Part shown: positions 26,195-34,888 of the stretch, in pieces
Position numbering within the stretch: the stretch's first letter is position 1
How the letters are laid out: every line of letters starts with the position of its first letter
NCBI GenBank assembly: GCA_041742235.1
Contig: JBGSJA010000019.1
Span: 1 to 64,000, forward strand
Direction of reading: 5' to 3'
From: BOKV01 sp041742235
GTDB lineage: Bacteria > Pseudomonadota > Alphaproteobacteria > Rhizobiales > Rhizobiaceae
Length of the DNA: 64,000 bases
Made by a program: the position numbers and the translations under genes
The notes under the pieces: generated by a model
The model's database searches: none
What the model was told of the DNA's origin: nothing
Seen by the model: only the letters and a program-made list of their open reading frames with translations

Positions 26195-26545
26195 TCAAAA
26201 GCGGATTATCCCGCGCATGCATTCATTGTAGAGCACGTCGAAGCTTACGCCCCGCTGCACGCCCCGGGTGACCGCTCCGGTGGTCGCACCGATCCGGGCG
26301 CCCCTGCGCGCACCCCGGCCGCCATTGACTATTCCTCCCACCACTGCTCCGCCGGCGCCTCCGCGAACCGCCCCTCCGATGGCGCCGCCCCGGGAATTTC
26401 GAAGGGAGACTTCGCGGGCATAGGCGCGGCAATAGGCATCCCGGCTTTGGGCGTGGGTTTCGGTCGGGAGCATGACCGTGGCAGCAAACCCCCACACCAT
26501 GGATATGCCCAAAATGGGCAAGGTAATCGTTTTGAAGCCTCTCAT
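26195..26545 (-). CDS. Exported glycine-zipper protein
   Basis: 116 residues from MRGFKTITLPILG. The N-terminal ~30 residues look like a signal peptide ending near THAQ. The centre is a glycine-zipper run (GGAIGGAVRGGAGGAVVGGI), followed by RRGARIGATTGAVTRGVQRG. Flanking cysteines (YCRAYAREVS and YNECMRG) may pair in the periplasm. Such proteins are often outer-membrane or envelope-associated; function unknown. The start at 26545 is chosen because upstream in-frame sequence lacks signal features. Located upstream of the HdeA-like gene on the same strand. Confidence 0.65.
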   Translation of the reverse strand: MRGFKTITLPILGISMVWGFAATVMLPTETHAQSRDAYCRAYAREVSLRNSRGGAIGGAVRGGAGGAVVGGIVNGGRGARRGARIGATTGAVTRGVQRGVSFDVLYNECMRGIIRF

Positions 26546-26822
26546 GTTCACCACCCGGGGTTTTTTCGGCCGCGTTCGGTATTTCAGATTAAGTTGACAG
26601 AATTCAGACAAGACAACTGCTGCGAATGTAACGGCCTGGAAGATGGGAAAAATCGTTGAGTTGCAATAGCGCGATATTGCGACACGCAAGGTGGATGGAG
26701 GCAGGAGATCGCCTCACCCAGTTGACAGCCGGCCGCTTGGCATTGCCGTGACCATCAGCCGTACCAAGGATCTGTCTGGCAATTGCACTGACCCATCATG
26801 CCGCTGCGCTTTACTTTCAGCT

Positions 26823-28349
26823 CTATGGAACCATGATCAGTGCGCCGGTCGTGCGGCCGGATTCAAGCTCATGTTGCGCATCGGCGGCCTGCGCAAGCTT
26901 GAACACCGTCGGCGCTTCGATCCGGAGGCGCCCCTCCGCGATTGCCGCGAACAAGCGGCCGGATTGAAGCTCGATCAACGCGCGGGTTCCGGTATAGTGG
27001 CCGTAGTTGGGACGCGACAGCGTCACCGAACGCGAAGCAAGTGCGCCAATGTCCCTGGCTCCGATTGGCCCGGAGGCTTGCCCGTAACTTGCGAGATGGC
27101 CCCGCAACGCCAACGCCGCGATCGAATGGTCGAAACTGTCGGCCCCGATGGCATCGTAGATCACCTCCGCTCCGCGGCTGCCCGTCAGATCCATCACCGC
27201 GTCCACGAATTCCGGTCCGCGGCCGATGATGACCTCGTGTGCGCCCAATTCACGCGCGCGAGACGCCTTTTCGTGGTTGGAGACGGTCGCAATGACATTG
27301 GCCCCCAACGAGGCTGCCCATTGTGTCAGAAGTGATCCCACGCCGCCGGCCGCGGCATGGATGACCGCCGTGTCTCCCGGCTTGACAGGGTAGACGTCGT
27401 GCAAGAGAAACGCTGCCGTGACTCCCTTGAGCAGGCCTGCCGCAGCCAGTTGGTCCGGCATGCCGGCGGGCAAGCCGATCACCAATTCGGCGGACATGGT
27501 TCGCAGGCCGGCATAGGCGCCGGGCGGCGCACATGCATAGGCAACGGCCTGCCCGACCCGCAGATGGGTCACGCCCGGACCAATATCCGTGACAACGCCG
27601 GCGGCTTCCATGCCAGGCACACCGGGCGGGCGCACGAGATCGAAATAGCCGGTGCGGCAATAGATATCGATGAAATTTACGCCGATCGCGGTCTGGCGGA
27701 TCTGAACCTCGCCGTCACGGGGCCGCGGCACTTCGATCTCGACCGGCTTCAGCACCTCTGGTCCGCCATGCCTTTCCATGACGATTGCCATGGTTCGCCC
27801 TTCCGCGAGCGACGTGGAGACAGCAGGTGCAGCGACCGGTGCCGGTTGCCAGGGAAGCGTTTTCCTTGCGTCCCGGTCCGCTTGATGGACTTCTCCCCGT
27901 GGCGCGGCGCCTCGATTGACCAGCCTGGCTTCAAGGGCGCGCATGCCGGCACGGTAGATCCCTTGGGCGACGAGGCGCGCCAGTTCGTCCTGCCGTTCGG
28001 GTGGCGTGTCAAAGCGCGATTCCCAGATCCAGAAGGTCTGGCCGCCATCGGTAACGGGTTTCAGCTGGATTTTCGCCACATATCCGAACAGCGGCATGGG
28101 CGCCTCAAGCAGGCAATAGGAAAGCACATGCTTGCGATCGTCGAGGACCAGCAATTGTTCGCGCAGGAAACCGCCTTCCTTCAATGAAAAGGCGCGTACC
28201 GCTCCGACTTCGTCGCCGGAAAGTCCTCCCTCGATCCGGCTGTGTGCGATTGCCGGATGCCATTCATGGTGGCTGTTGAACTCACGCAGGATGCGCCAAA
28301 CTACATCTAGTGGCGCGTCGATGACGGCGGTTTCGCGAATGCGCACCAT
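26823..28349 (-). CDS. SRPBCC domain fused to quinone oxidoreductase (zinc-less MDR)
   Basis: 508-residue two-domain protein. Residues 1-150 are an SRPBCC/polyketide-cyclase-like domain (MVRIRETAVIDAPLDVVWRI, YVAKIQLKPVTDGGQTFWIW). After a proline/alanine linker (~155-185), residues ~187-508 form a medium-chain dehydrogenase of the quinone-oxidoreductase type: GVNFIDIYCRTGYFDL, the cofactor motif HAAAGGVGSLLTQWAASLGA and C-terminal HYTGTRALIELQSGRL. No catalytic zinc ligands are seen. The ATG overlaps the stop of the preceding SRPBCC gene, so both SRPBCC units are made together. The natural fusion suggests ligand binding and NADPH-dependent reduction are linked; the substrate is unknown. Last gene of the long minus-strand operon. 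Confidence 0.85.
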   Translation of the reverse strand: MVRIRETAVIDAPLDVVWRILREFNSHHEWHPAIAHSRIEGGLSGDEVGAVRAFSLKEGGFLREQLLVLDDRKHVLSYCLLEAPMPLFGYVAKIQLKPVTDGGQTFWIWESRFDTPPERQDELARLVAQGIYRAGMRALEARLVNRGAAPRGEVHQADRDARKTLPWQPAPVAAPAVSTSLAEGRTMAIVMERHGGPEVLKPVEIEVPRPRDGEVQIRQTAIGVNFIDIYCRTGYFDLVRPPGVPGMEAAGVVTDIGPGVTHLRVGQAVAYACAPPGAYAGLRTMSAELVIGLPAGMPDQLAAAGLLKGVTAAFLLHDVYPVKPGDTAVIHAAAGGVGSLLTQWAASLGANVIATVSNHEKASRARELGAHEVIIGRGPEFVDAVMDLTGSRGAEVIYDAIGADSFDHSIAALALRGHLASYGQASGPIGARDIGALASRSVTLSRPNYGHYTGTRALIELQSGRLFAAIAEGRLRIEAPTVFKLAQAADAQHELESGRTTGALIMVP

Positions 28350-28795
28350 CAGGCCGCGCGGCCTGCCATTTGCTGCTTCAGCATGGAAAATGCCGCCTGG
28401 AAAACGCCGGCCCCGATGTTTCGTACAAGTTCAGCCTCGCGTTCCGCCGCACAATCGAAATCGGCGGTCCACTCGGCAAACGTCTGGTTGCCGTCTGTGA
28501 TGGGTGTCAGCGCCAATGTCGCAACATAGTTCTCTACACCCATCGGACTTTCGAGAATGGCGTAGGTGCAACTCATCTCGTAGTCCGAAAGCGCCAGCAA
28601 TTGCTCGCGAATGCGTCCTCCGTCGCGCAAAGTGAAATTTCGGATGCAGCCGACCTTGTCGGCAGGCTGCATCTGTTCGATACGGCTGTCGGCCACGAAC
28701 GGCGTCCAGCGCGGCAGGCCGTTGAAGTCGCGGACCAGGTCCCAAACCGCCGAGGCAGGAGCCGCAATGACCGCTGATACATAGACATGCGCCAT
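28349..28795 (-). CDS. SRPBCC family protein
   Basis: Stand-alone START/polyketide-cyclase-like (SRPBCC) protein of about 148 residues from MAHVYVSAVI; a start nine codons upstream at 28822 would overlap the flotillin end. Typical elements: APASAVWDLVRDFNGLPRWT, the conserved RDGGRIREQLLALSD and ALTPITDGNQTFAEWTADFD. It resembles the N-terminal domain of the next protein, so the pair may come from a duplication. The fold forms a hydrophobic ligand pocket. The stop codon overlaps the start of the fusion gene. Confidence 0.82.
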   Translation of the reverse strand: MAHVYVSAVIAAPASAVWDLVRDFNGLPRWTPFVADSRIEQMQPADKVGCIRNFTLRDGGRIREQLLALSDYEMSCTYAILESPMGVENYVATLALTPITDGNQTFAEWTADFDCAAEREAELVRNIGAGVFQAAFSMLKQQMAGRAA

Positions 28796-28805
28796 CCGCT
28801 TGCCC

Positions 28806-30998
28806 TCACCGGTCGCGATCATCGTCGATGTCGCCGGCCTTTCCGTTTTTCTTGCCTTCGCTGCGCTGGACGAGCGACGCCATGTCCTTGGCGTCCCGCA
28901 GCACGTCGGTCATGCGTCCGATAGAGCCGCCCTCTATGCCGATCTCTTTCATGAGGCTGTCGATCATCGGCGCCTGGACGCGGTAGCGCAGTGCCGAGTC
29001 AATTACCTCGTCGGTGACGTTCTTGCGCTGGCCGTCTCCTCCCCCGTTCATGCCATCCACATGAAGGATCTTGATGCCCTCGATCTTCTCCATCGGCCGA
29101 ACGCTTTCACGCACGATGCCTTCAAGGCGTTCAAGCAGCTTGTCGCGAGTGCGCGCCACACGCGCGTCCTGCGACAGCGCATTCTCAGATTCGTTGAGCG
29201 CGCGCTGGCCCTCGGCATCGACCCTGTAGCGTTCGCTGGCGGCAAATGCGGCGACCTTTTCCGCCTCCGCTTGCGCCAGCGCTGCGATCTTCTTCGCCTC
29301 CGCCAGGCTCTTTGCCGCCTTCATTTCAGCGTCGGCCTTGGCAGTCAGGCGAAGGCCCGCCGTCTCCGCTTCGCGTTGCGCCGATATGATCTCCGTGAGC
29401 TTGCGCCGCTCCGCGATTTCCCGCTCCCGTGTGGTAAGGGCTTGCTCTTCCGCTTCGATCGCCTTGGCGCGAACCGCGGCTGCCGCCGACATTGCCGCCG
29501 AGCGCTCCTGTGACTTCTTGGCAAGCTCGATCGCCTTGTCCATCTCGGCGATCTCGAGTTGACGGTCGCGGTTGATTCCCGCCGCCCGGATTTCGCGCTC
29601 GTTCACGATGCGCGCCTCGGCAACCGCACGCTCGGTGGTAATGCGCGCCCGCTCCACTTCCTCCTGCATGGCCAGTTCGGCCTCCTCGAAGGCCTGCCTC
29701 TTGGCGATCTGCAATGCATCAAGCGTCTTTTCGCGTTCCAGCCGAACGGCGTCGAGCGCCCTTTCCTGGGCTATCCGCTCCGCCTCCGTCAGCTGTGCTT
29801 GTACGATGTCGTTGCGCTGCTTTTCGGCTTCCGCCCTTGCCAGTTCGGCAGTCTTCTCGGCGACTGCTATCTGATGCTCGAGCATATGTATCTCGATGGC
29901 CTTCTCGCGCCCGATCTCCAGCCGGCGGGCTTCGACCTCGCGCTGTATCCGCGCCTTCTCCAGTTCCAATTCGAGGGCAATCACCTCGCGCTCCGTCTTC
30001 TCGCGGGCCTTCAGTTCGACCTCGTCGATCGACCGGCGGCGCGCAACCTCGCGGCGCTGCGCATCTTCCTCGGTCTTGATCCGTTCCTCGGTAATGGCGC
30101 GCTGCTGGGCAAGGCGTGATTTCTCCACCGCCTCTTGCGCTGCAAGTTGCGCCTGCTCGGATTCCTGCTCGCGCTGGGCCCTCTCCGAAGCCAATTCCAT
30201 GCGTTGCTCAGCACGGCGGATTTCCAGTTCACGCTCCTGCTGAAGCCTTGCATATTCCTGGTCGCGGTCGATCTGGTAGACCTGCTTCTGGGCGGCAAGG
30301 TTCTGGTTCCGGATCTCGACCAGGGTACGCTGCTCGATCTCGTTTCGCATCTTCCGGCGCGATTCGATCGACTCGGTGATCTGCGTCAGGCCTTCAGCGT
30401 CAAAGGCATTGGAGGGATCGAAATATTCAAGCCCGGTCTGGTCGAGATCGACGACCGCGACGGACTCCAGTTCCAGGCCGTTCTTCGCCAGCGATTCAGC
30501 CGCGAGCGAGCGAACTGCTTCGGCAAACTCTCCGCGTTGTTCATGCATCTCCTCGAGCGCCATGCGCGCTGCAATGGTGCGCATGGCAGCGGCGAACTTG
30601 CCCTCCAGCAGTTCACGCAGGCCATCTTGCTGCAAGGTGCGCCGGCCAAGCGTTTGTGCCGCAGAGGCCACCGCATCGCGCCCGGCGCCGACGCGAACGA
30701 AAAACTCGGCCTCGATGTCGACGCGCATGCGATTGCGCGTGATCAGCGCCTGTTCGTTCATGCGCTTCACGTCGATGCGGATGACATTCATGTTTACGGG
30801 CGTGATCTCGTGCAGGACGGGGATGACGAAGGCACCGCCATTCACCACGACCTTCTCTCCAAGGAACCCGGTACGAACGAACGCGATATCCTTGGTTGAT
30901 CGCCGGTAGAGCCATCGCAGGATGTAGACCGCGGCGACGATCGCGATCACCAGCAATATCAGCCAGAGCAATGCTGCTCCCAGTAATTCGCCCGACAT
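28806..30998 (-). CDS. Flotillin-family membrane protein (YqiK-like)
   Basis: 730 residues from MSGELLGAALLW, with a good GGAGGAAGAT ribosome-binding site; the longer upstream frame is not supported. One transmembrane helix (~8-30) is followed by a PHB/SPFH domain (~35-280; INVIR-type strands such as NVIRIDVKRMNEQALITRNR). A very long charged coiled coil (~280-610, rich in E, R, A, Q) comes next. The C-terminal region VDGMNGGGDGQRK continues to a final helical segment. Flotillins scaffold membrane microdomains and can organise transporters. Here it follows the ABC-transporter genes by 42 nt and precedes SRPBCC genes, so it may organise the membrane part of this pathway. Confidence 0.88.
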   Translation of the reverse strand: MSGELLGAALLWLILLVIAIVAAVYILRWLYRRSTKDIAFVRTGFLGEKVVVNGGAFVIPVLHEITPVNMNVIRIDVKRMNEQALITRNRMRVDIEAEFFVRVGAGRDAVASAAQTLGRRTLQQDGLRELLEGKFAAAMRTIAARMALEEMHEQRGEFAEAVRSLAAESLAKNGLELESVAVVDLDQTGLEYFDPSNAFDAEGLTQITESIESRRKMRNEIEQRTLVEIRNQNLAAQKQVYQIDRDQEYARLQQERELEIRRAEQRMELASERAQREQESEQAQLAAQEAVEKSRLAQQRAITEERIKTEEDAQRREVARRRSIDEVELKAREKTEREVIALELELEKARIQREVEARRLEIGREKAIEIHMLEHQIAVAEKTAELARAEAEKQRNDIVQAQLTEAERIAQERALDAVRLEREKTLDALQIAKRQAFEEAELAMQEEVERARITTERAVAEARIVNEREIRAAGINRDRQLEIAEMDKAIELAKKSQERSAAMSAAAAVRAKAIEAEEQALTTREREIAERRKLTEIISAQREAETAGLRLTAKADAEMKAAKSLAEAKKIAALAQAEAEKVAAFAASERYRVDAEGQRALNESENALSQDARVARTRDKLLERLEGIVRESVRPMEKIEGIKILHVDGMNGGGDGQRKNVTDEVIDSALRYRVQAPMIDSLMKEIGIEGGSIGRMTDVLRDAKDMASLVQRSEGKKNGKAGDIDDDRDR

Positions 30999-31039
30999 AT
31001 CTTCCTCCCTGTATTCCCTCGGCGACGGGGTGCGAGCCC

Positions 31040-31870
31040 CTAGAACGTCACCTGCTTGAATTTCCGCGTCTGTTCGACCAACGCCACTTCCGTTGGCAGC
31101 CTTTCCATCGAGGAAGCGCCATAGAAGCCGTGGCAATTGCTCGTCCGGTTGAGCACGTAGCTTGCATCCTCCGGCGACGAGACCGGGCCGCCATGCACCA
31201 GTACGAGCACATCCTTGTTGACCTTGAGCGCCGCTTCCGCCCAGCGATCGACCAGTGCGGGACAGTCTTCAAGCTTCAGCGCCGTTTCCGCGCCGATGGA
31301 GCCACCGGTCGTCAGGCCGAGATGACAAACGACGATATCGGCGCCGGCTTTCGTCATCGCCGCGCTTTCGTCCTCGTTGAAGACATAAGGGGTGGTCAGC
31401 ATGTCCATTGAATGGGCAAGCGCGATCAGGTCGATCTCCAGCCCGTAGGACATCCCCGTCTCCTCCAGATTTGTCCGGAAGGTGCCATCGATCAGGCCCA
31501 CCGTGGGGAAATTCTGGATACCGGAAAAACCGATCTCCTTCACCTGGCGCAAGAATGGTTCGAACATGCAGAACGGATCGGTTCCGTTCACCCCGGCAAG
31601 CACCGGTGTCTTGCGAACGACAGGCAATATCTCGCGCGCCATTTCCATGACGATGTCGTTGGCATTGCCATAGGCGAGAAGGCCCGAGAGCGACCCGCGG
31701 CCCGCCATGCGGTACCGGCCGGAATTGTAGATGACGATCAGGTCTATGCCGCCTTGCTCTTCGCACTTGGCGGACAGGCCGGTTCCCGCTCCGCCGCCGA
31801 CGATCGGAACCCTGTCGCGCTTCATTTGCCGGAACCACTCGACGATTTGCTTGCGTTCGAACCTTGGCAT
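31040..31870 (-). CDS. Phosphoenolpyruvate-hydrolase-family TIM-barrel protein (Tm-1 C-terminal half-like)
   Basis: 276 residues matching the PEP_hydrolase family (formerly TIM-barrel signal transduction proteins). It begins MPRFERKQIVEWFRQMKRDR and contains PIVGGGAGTGLSAKCEEQGG, FPTVGLIDGTFRTNLEETGM and VCHLGLTTGGSIGAETAL. Its fold is a TIM barrel, and family activity is poorly defined. The start overlaps the stop of the preceding Tm-1-domain fusion by one base. In the plant resistance protein Tm-1 these two domains form one chain (UPF0261 first, TIM barrel second); here the neighbouring genes supply both halves. Presumably the two proteins interact; the substrate is unknown. Confidence 0.87.
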   Translation of the reverse strand: MPRFERKQIVEWFRQMKRDRVPIVGGGAGTGLSAKCEEQGGIDLIVIYNSGRYRMAGRGSLSGLLAYGNANDIVMEMAREILPVVRKTPVLAGVNGTDPFCMFEPFLRQVKEIGFSGIQNFPTVGLIDGTFRTNLEETGMSYGLEIDLIALAHSMDMLTTPYVFNEDESAAMTKAGADIVVCHLGLTTGGSIGAETALKLEDCPALVDRWAEAALKVNKDVLVLVHGGPVSSPEDASYVLNRTSNCHGFYGASSMERLPTEVALVEQTRKFKQVTF

Positions 31871-34089
31871 CAGGCGCTCCTCCTTAAGGGCTTGCAGACG
31901 GAATTGAACGCGGCGACCAGTGCCGACGAGAACAGGTCGTCATTGATGTTGGCATTGATCCGAATGATGCGCCGCCGGGCGGTCTGGCGGACCGTGGCCT
32001 CAAGCGCGTCGAACAAGGCCTTGTCGGCGCCAGGATCGTGGAAAGGTCCGCCCGACCGGTCAAGAATGGATACGCCACCTTCCGGAATGAGGAAGATGGA
32101 CGGGCCATCCATGCTGTTCATTCGCCGTCCGATCCACTCGCCAAAGGCGCGGTTCTCATCAGCTGTCGTTCGCATCAGCGTGACGGACGGGTTGTGGATG
32201 ACGAATTTCCGTGAGGCGAAACGATCCGGCACGCTGTCGCGGGGGCCGAAATTGACCATGTCCAGCGCACCGGCCGAGCCGACCCACGGAATTCCGGTTT
32301 CGATTGCTGCGCCAAACCGGTTCTCGTCGGCGGGAAACACCCCCCCTACCAACATGTCGGCGATCTCTGTCGTGGTGATGTCGAGAAAGCCGGCGAGCAG
32401 TCCCGAGTGTCCAAGCGCTTCCATGGCCCTGCCGCCGGTGCCGGTCGCGTGAAACACGAGACAGTCGAAATCGCCTTCGAGTGCGCGTGAAACCGCCTGG
32501 ACGCACGGCGTGGTGACGCCGAACATCGTGAGGCCGACTGCCGGTTTCGATGCGGCGCGCCTGGACGCCATCTCGGCGCCGGTGGGAAGCTGCGCGATCA
32601 TGCCGGCGAGCGCATGCGCCGCGTTTGCCAGTACGCGCTCCGTGATCTGGTTGAGACCTTGCACGTCAGCCACCGAATGGAACATGTTGATATCGGTGGC
32701 GCCGACATAGGCGCGTGTGTCGCCCGCCGCGACCGTGGAAACCATGACCTTCGGAATTCCAACAGGCAGTTCGCGCATACCGGCGGTGGCGATGGATGTT
32801 CCGCCCGATCCACCGGCGGAGATCACGCCGCCAACATCCCGCTCTTGGGCCATGAACCTTGCGAAGGCCTGCGCCATCGCTGCAACCGCGCGACCCCTGT
32901 CATCGCCAAACACAGCCATGGTTCCGCCCGGATGCATCGCGGCGACCTGCATCGGCGTGACGTCGCACCGCGACGGTTTGCCGGAGGTCGACAGGTCAAC
33001 TGTCTTGACGCGCAAGCCGACCTTCTTCAGGCAGGCCGCGACATAGCCCAGTTCCTGACCTTTGGTGTCGAACGTGCCGGCAACGATTGCCGTGCGGCCG
33101 ATACGCTCGGCATAGGGAATTGCGAAAACCTTCGAGGAAGGCTCTTGCGGCTTTTGCGCCTCCGCCACGACATCGCGAAGGCTGCTCGCAGGCAAACCCC
33201 ACCGGTTGGGGAGTGAATTGAGCGTGCGGAAATTTTGCGTTGCGTTCCCTTCGTTCCGGTTCTCTTGCCCGCGCTCGACCCTGTACACTTGTGCAAAGAG
33301 TTCGCCGGGGCTCGTTTGCGGTCCCGGGTCGGGCGGCGCCAGGTCATCCGCGTGACGTCCGACACCCAAAAGGCGCTGCTGCAGGTCGCGATCGCCCGCC
33401 AGCACGGAAGCTTCCATGACCTGGTTGATGCGGCCATTGACCATGATCGCGACCGTGTCGGAAACCGCGGTGGCGACGCCGATGTTCTGTTCGATCACAA
33501 GGATCGCCATCTCGCCTTCCGCAGCAAGCGTCACCATCATCTTCTCGACCTGGTCCACGATCACGGGAGCAAGCCCTTCGGTCGGTTCGTCCATCACCAG
33601 CAGCCGCGGATTGGCAAGCAATGCGCGCGAAATCGACAGCATCTGCTGCTCGCCGCCGGAGAGCTGCGACCCGCCATTGTTGCGCCGGTCCGCCAGTCGC
33701 GGAAACGTTTCGTAGATGCGCTCGCGCGTCCATGACGCCTCCGCGGGGTTTGACTCGGCCAGGCGCAAGTGTTCGTCCACGGTGAGGCTCGGCCAAACGC
33801 GCCTGCCCTGCGGAACATAGGCGACGCCCGCATGATGGATGCGGTGCGGTTCCATCTTCGAGATTTCCTGGCCATGCACACGGATACTGCCGGAGCGGGC
33901 GGACTTGAGACCGGTAATCGTGTTGCACAATGTGGTCTTGCCCATGCCGTTGCGGCCCACGACGCTCATCACTCCGTGATCAAGCGTCAGCGAAACGCCC
34001 TGAACCACATGCGCCTCGCCATAGTAGACATGGAGGTTCTGGATCGCGAGGGCGGCCTTTGCAGCAGGTGCGGCGCGGATCTCAGCCAT
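31870..34089 (-). CDS. LivF-type ABC ATPase fused to Tm-1-like (UPF0261) ATP-binding domain
   Basis: 739-residue fusion from MAEIRAAPAAKAAL, overlapping the LivG stop by 8 nt. Residues ~14-245 are a complete LivF-like ATPase: Walker A GRNGMGKTT (45-53), signature LSGGEQQMLSISRALL, Walker B LLVMDEPTEGL, H-loop VIEQNI. A Pro-rich linker (~250-330) follows. Residues ~340-735 form the UPF0261/Tm-1-like domain: IVAGTFDTKGQELGYVAACL, GGVISAGGSGGTSIATAGM and GVTTPCVQAVSRALEGDFDC. The ATPase should pair with the LivG protein at 34082; the Tm-1 part with the TIM barrel at 31040. I recall annotated proteins of this architecture in rhizobia but no defined function. No sequence sign that the fusion is artificial. 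Confidence 0.9.
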   Translation of the reverse strand: MAEIRAAPAAKAALAIQNLHVYYGEAHVVQGVSLTLDHGVMSVVGRNGMGKTTLCNTITGLKSARSGSIRVHGQEISKMEPHRIHHAGVAYVPQGRRVWPSLTVDEHLRLAESNPAEASWTRERIYETFPRLADRRNNGGSQLSGGEQQMLSISRALLANPRLLVMDEPTEGLAPVIVDQVEKMMVTLAAEGEMAILVIEQNIGVATAVSDTVAIMVNGRINQVMEASVLAGDRDLQQRLLGVGRHADDLAPPDPGPQTSPGELFAQVYRVERGQENRNEGNATQNFRTLNSLPNRWGLPASSLRDVVAEAQKPQEPSSKVFAIPYAERIGRTAIVAGTFDTKGQELGYVAACLKKVGLRVKTVDLSTSGKPSRCDVTPMQVAAMHPGGTMAVFGDDRGRAVAAMAQAFARFMAQERDVGGVISAGGSGGTSIATAGMRELPVGIPKVMVSTVAAGDTRAYVGATDINMFHSVADVQGLNQITERVLANAAHALAGMIAQLPTGAEMASRRAASKPAVGLTMFGVTTPCVQAVSRALEGDFDCLVFHATGTGGRAMEALGHSGLLAGFLDITTTEIADMLVGGVFPADENRFGAAIETGIPWVGSAGALDMVNFGPRDSVPDRFASRKFVIHNPSVTLMRTTADENRAFGEWIGRRMNSMDGPSIFLIPEGGVSILDRSGGPFHDPGADKALFDALEATVRQTARRRIIRINANINDDLFSSALVAAFNSVCKPLRRSA

Positions 34090-34867
34090 GCCTGCCTCCA
34101 AGGTATATTTCCTGCACCTGCGGATCTCTTTCGATCTCCTCCGGCGTGCCTTCCTTGAACACCTTGCCATTGTGCATCATCGACACGAGTTCGCTGACCC
34201 GCAGGGCAACGTCGAGGTCATGCTCGATGATGATGTAGCCGATATGCGCCGGAAGCGCGTTGAGGATCGCAACAAGATCGCGGCGCTCCGTCGGGGACAG
34301 GCCCGCGGCGGGTTCATCGAACAGGATGAACCTTGGCGCCCCAGCGAGGGCCAATGCGATTTCCAGCTGGCGCTGCTGCCCGTGGGAGAGCGTCCCGACC
34401 GGCATTTCCGCCTCACGATCCAGATGCACCACATGGATGATCGACTCGGCCTGCGCCATGGCGCCATCGCCGGCGCCCGGACGCAGAAGCGAAAAGCGCC
34501 GGTTCGACACGCCCCGGCACGCCAAATAGACCGATTGCCGAATGGTCAGGCTCGTGAACAACTGCGAGATCTGATAGGTCCGTCGCAGGCCGCGGCGGAT
34601 GCGCTCGTGTGGCGGCAACGACGTTATGTCCTCGCCGAAGAACCGGATCCTGCCCGAACTCGGCTGGAAGTCCCCCGTGATCGCATTGAACAGCGTCGTC
34701 TTGCCGGCTCCATTGGAGCCGAGGACGGCGCGTCTTTCGCCCGCGCCGATCCTCATGTTGATGTCGGCAAGCGCAACCAATGCCCCGAAGTTCCGGCCCA
34801 CGCCTTCAAGCTCCAGCGCGTTTGCGCCAGCTCCCCGAAGTCTTGATGCTGCAACCGATACGGACAT
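34082..34867 (-). CDS. ABC transporter ATP-binding protein (LivG family)
   Basis: 261-residue ATPase of the branched-chain amino acid type. Walker A GSNGAGKTTLFNAITGDFQP, the LivG-type loop GRNFGALVALADINMRIGAG, a SHGQQRQLEIALALA signature, Walker B FILFDEPAAGLS and H-loop IIIEHDL. The C-terminal EIERDPQVQEIYLGG is the usual LivG tail. Partner of the ATPase half of the following fusion protein and of the LivH/LivM pair upstream. Overlaps the next gene by 8 nt. Confidence 0.93.
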   Translation of the reverse strand: MSVSVAASRLRGAGANALELEGVGRNFGALVALADINMRIGAGERRAVLGSNGAGKTTLFNAITGDFQPSSGRIRFFGEDITSLPPHERIRRGLRRTYQISQLFTSLTIRQSVYLACRGVSNRRFSLLRPGAGDGAMAQAESIIHVVHLDREAEMPVGTLSHGQQRQLEIALALAGAPRFILFDEPAAGLSPTERRDLVAILNALPAHIGYIIIEHDLDVALRVSELVSMMHNGKVFKEGTPEEIERDPQVQEIYLGGRHG

Positions 34868-34888
34868 TGGAAGCGCTCTCTGCCTGCC

